Assembly: GCA_003505715.1 (NCBI GenBank)
Contig: DNXU01000445.1
Coordinates: 2,562-8,505, forward strand
Direction: 5' to 3'
Length of the DNA stretch: 5,944 nt
Source: Cyanobacteria bacterium UBA8803
Lineage (GTDB): Bacteria; Cyanobacteriota; Cyanobacteriia; Cyanobacteriales; Coleofasciculaceae
The translations under genes were made by a program, and so were the position numbers. The notes beneath the pieces were generated by a model that did not search any database, was not told the origin of the DNA, and saw only the letters and a program-made list of their open reading frames with translations. The stretch's first letter is position 1. Each line of letters begins with the position of its first letter. Below, piece after piece: positions 5,394-5,944 of the stretch.

Positions 5394-5410
5394 AAAGAGT
5401 ATTCGCAACT

Positions 5411-5501
5411 GGAGATGGGGAAATGAGGAGATGAAGAGATCGCTAACTAATTCTTTAGTTAGTTTCTGTCCTACCTAACTTCCCTCATCCCTCATCCCTC
5501 A
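5411..5501. repeat. Purine/pyrimidine fold-back with central hairpin and three STRR heptamers
   Basis: Three perfect TCCCTCA heptamers fill 5481-5501 and end directly at the stop codon (5502-5504) of the 88-aa gene. They are the same heptamer, in opposite orientation, as the repeat at 1-17. On the other side, 5411-5440 is a degraded purine-rich version (GATGGGGAAATGAGGAGATG). Between them lies the perfect hairpin CTAACTAA (5443-5450) and TTAGTTAG (5455-5462), loop TTCT. The whole block can fold back on itself between the 88-aa and 123-aa genes. Confidence 0.6.
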
Positions 5502-5768
5502 CTAGGCAACCCATTCCGACCTTTGGGGAGTGAGAGCCACTGCTGGCACATCGACGGGAACCTTTTGGGGTTGTGGAGTTGGGGCTTTTTCTAAAACTTG
5601 GACTTCAATGTTAACTGCAACTAAATAAGAACCCGTCTCGTCTCCTACCGCCTGGGCAATCAAACTCTCAAAATTTGGACGTTCTGAGGTAATTGGGTCT
5701 CGCAGGATACGCTGCTCCCACTCGTACTGGGCATGGGGATTAATACTGAGGATGTAATGCTTAGTCAT
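5502..5768 (-). CDS. Small conserved hypothetical protein with Pro-rich tail
   Basis: This 88-aa protein starts MTKHYILSINPHAQYEWEQR. It probably forms a small alpha/beta domain over residues 1-60: a first strand YILSIN, a helix with QYEWEQRI, another helix FESLIAQAV, then a strand SYLVAVNIEVQVLE. The last 27 residues are low-complexity and rich in Pro, Val and Gln (APTPQPQKVPVDVP), likely disordered. It resembles small conserved proteins of filamentous cyanobacteria; I know no function. There are no membrane segments or catalytic motifs. The ATG at 5766-5768 has no Shine-Dalgarno sequence. The upstream region carries the paired ACTATAATA sites at 5833-5857, a plausible promoter with a leader of roughly 60 nt. 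STRR heptamers abut its stop codon, which suggests repeat expansion right up to the coding end. Confidence 0.75.
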   Translation of the reverse strand: MTKHYILSINPHAQYEWEQRILRDPITSERPNFESLIAQAVGDETGSYLVAVNIEVQVLEKAPTPQPQKVPVDVPAVALTPQRSEWVA

Positions 5769-5832
5769 GGGGCAAAAACCTTGAATCTTCCAGGGCTTGG
5801 AGGTCTTAACCGAGTGGAATGTCTTACTCTTC

Positions 5833-5857
5833 TATTATAGTACATATGTATTATAGT
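5833..5857 (-). promoter_or_regulatory. Paired TATAAT-like boxes around a 10-bp palindrome
   Basis: TATTATAGT occurs at 5833-5841 and again at 5849-5857, so the - strand carries ACTATAATA twice, 16 bp apart. Between and overlapping them is the perfect palindrome TACATATGTA (5841-5850). Either TATAAT could be the -10 of the 88-aa gene whose start is at 5768. No good -35 is seen for either, so activator dependence or an operator role is possible. Confidence 0.4.
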
Positions 5858-5913
5858 GGTAGGAGAAGAGGGTAGGGCTAATTCATGATCATCAGAAAAA
5901 ATTCCTGAGCCTT

Positions 5914-5944
5914 ATGTACCAAGTAAAAATTACTCCCCCAACTC
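5914..5944 (+). CDS. Possible 5' end of a + strand gene cut by the window edge
   Basis: An ATG at 5914 opens a frame reading MYQVKITPPT to the end of the window. It is divergent from the 88-aa gene, and the AT-rich site at 5833-5857 lies between them. No Shine-Dalgarno sequence precedes it. Ten codons cannot establish a gene or its family. Confidence 0.2.
   Translation, partial: MYQVKITPPT

Noticed and set aside
5379..5408. Upstream start at 5408 for the 123-aa gene
   Set aside because: A good AGGA ribosome binding site lies between 5408 and the ATG at 5378, and the extra ten residues look unlike the rest of the helical protein.

Overview
The window looks like chromosomal or plasmid DNA of a cyanobacterium, probably a filamentous one. 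Six perfect copies of the cyanobacterial palindrome HIP1 (GCGATCGC) lie at about 352, 1162, 1264, 4583, 4724 and 5056. Heptameric short tandem repeats of the GGGATGA type sit near both ends. The recognisable protein families (CHAT with the cyanobacterial N-terminal region, DUF1822-like sequence, small conserved hypotheticals) also point to this phylum.

Left half (about 1-3722, all + strand): after a gene-free leader with a small operator-like inverted repeat come three co-directional genes. They encode a 124-aa protein with two predicted membrane segments (187-561), a 348-aa protein with two membrane segments, three HEAT-like repeats and a DUF1822-like C-terminus (640-1686), and a 668-aa CHAT-domain (caspase-like) protein with an intact His/Cys pair (1716-3722). 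The CHAT protein is unusual: its peptidase domain is followed by a membrane segment, a probably extracytoplasmic domain and a C-terminal PEP-CTERM-like sorting signal. The last two genes are 29 nt apart and probably co-transcribed. The first gene is separated from the second by 78 nt holding two overlapping, mutually exclusive hairpins. All three products are predicted to be membrane-associated, so a membrane-anchored protease module for sensing, signalling or defence is a reasonable hypothesis. Its function is not shown by the sequence.

Right half (3793-5768, all - strand): four small genes encode 79, 136, 123 and 88 aa. I recognise them only as the kind of small conserved hypothetical proteins found in cyanobacteria. 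They are separated by intergenic DNA rich in inverted repeats: a nested, imperfect long stem with a perfect 10-bp inner hairpin (4883-4974), a second perfect 8-bp hairpin (4975-5001), a purine/pyrimidine fold-back around another 8-bp hairpin (5411-5501), and a double-repeat promoter or operator-like site (5833-5857). The 405-bp stretch 4033-4437 has no gene. It holds a Fur-box-like sequence and a degenerate GGTGCG/CGCACC inverted repeat. A possible + strand gene start at 5914 is cut by the window end.

The strongest lead is the 640-3722 pair, with the 124-aa protein as a possible third member: a CHAT protease apparently joined to an exosortase-type sorting signal, next to a protein that places STAND/NACHT-style HEAT repeats between two DUF1822-like segments.
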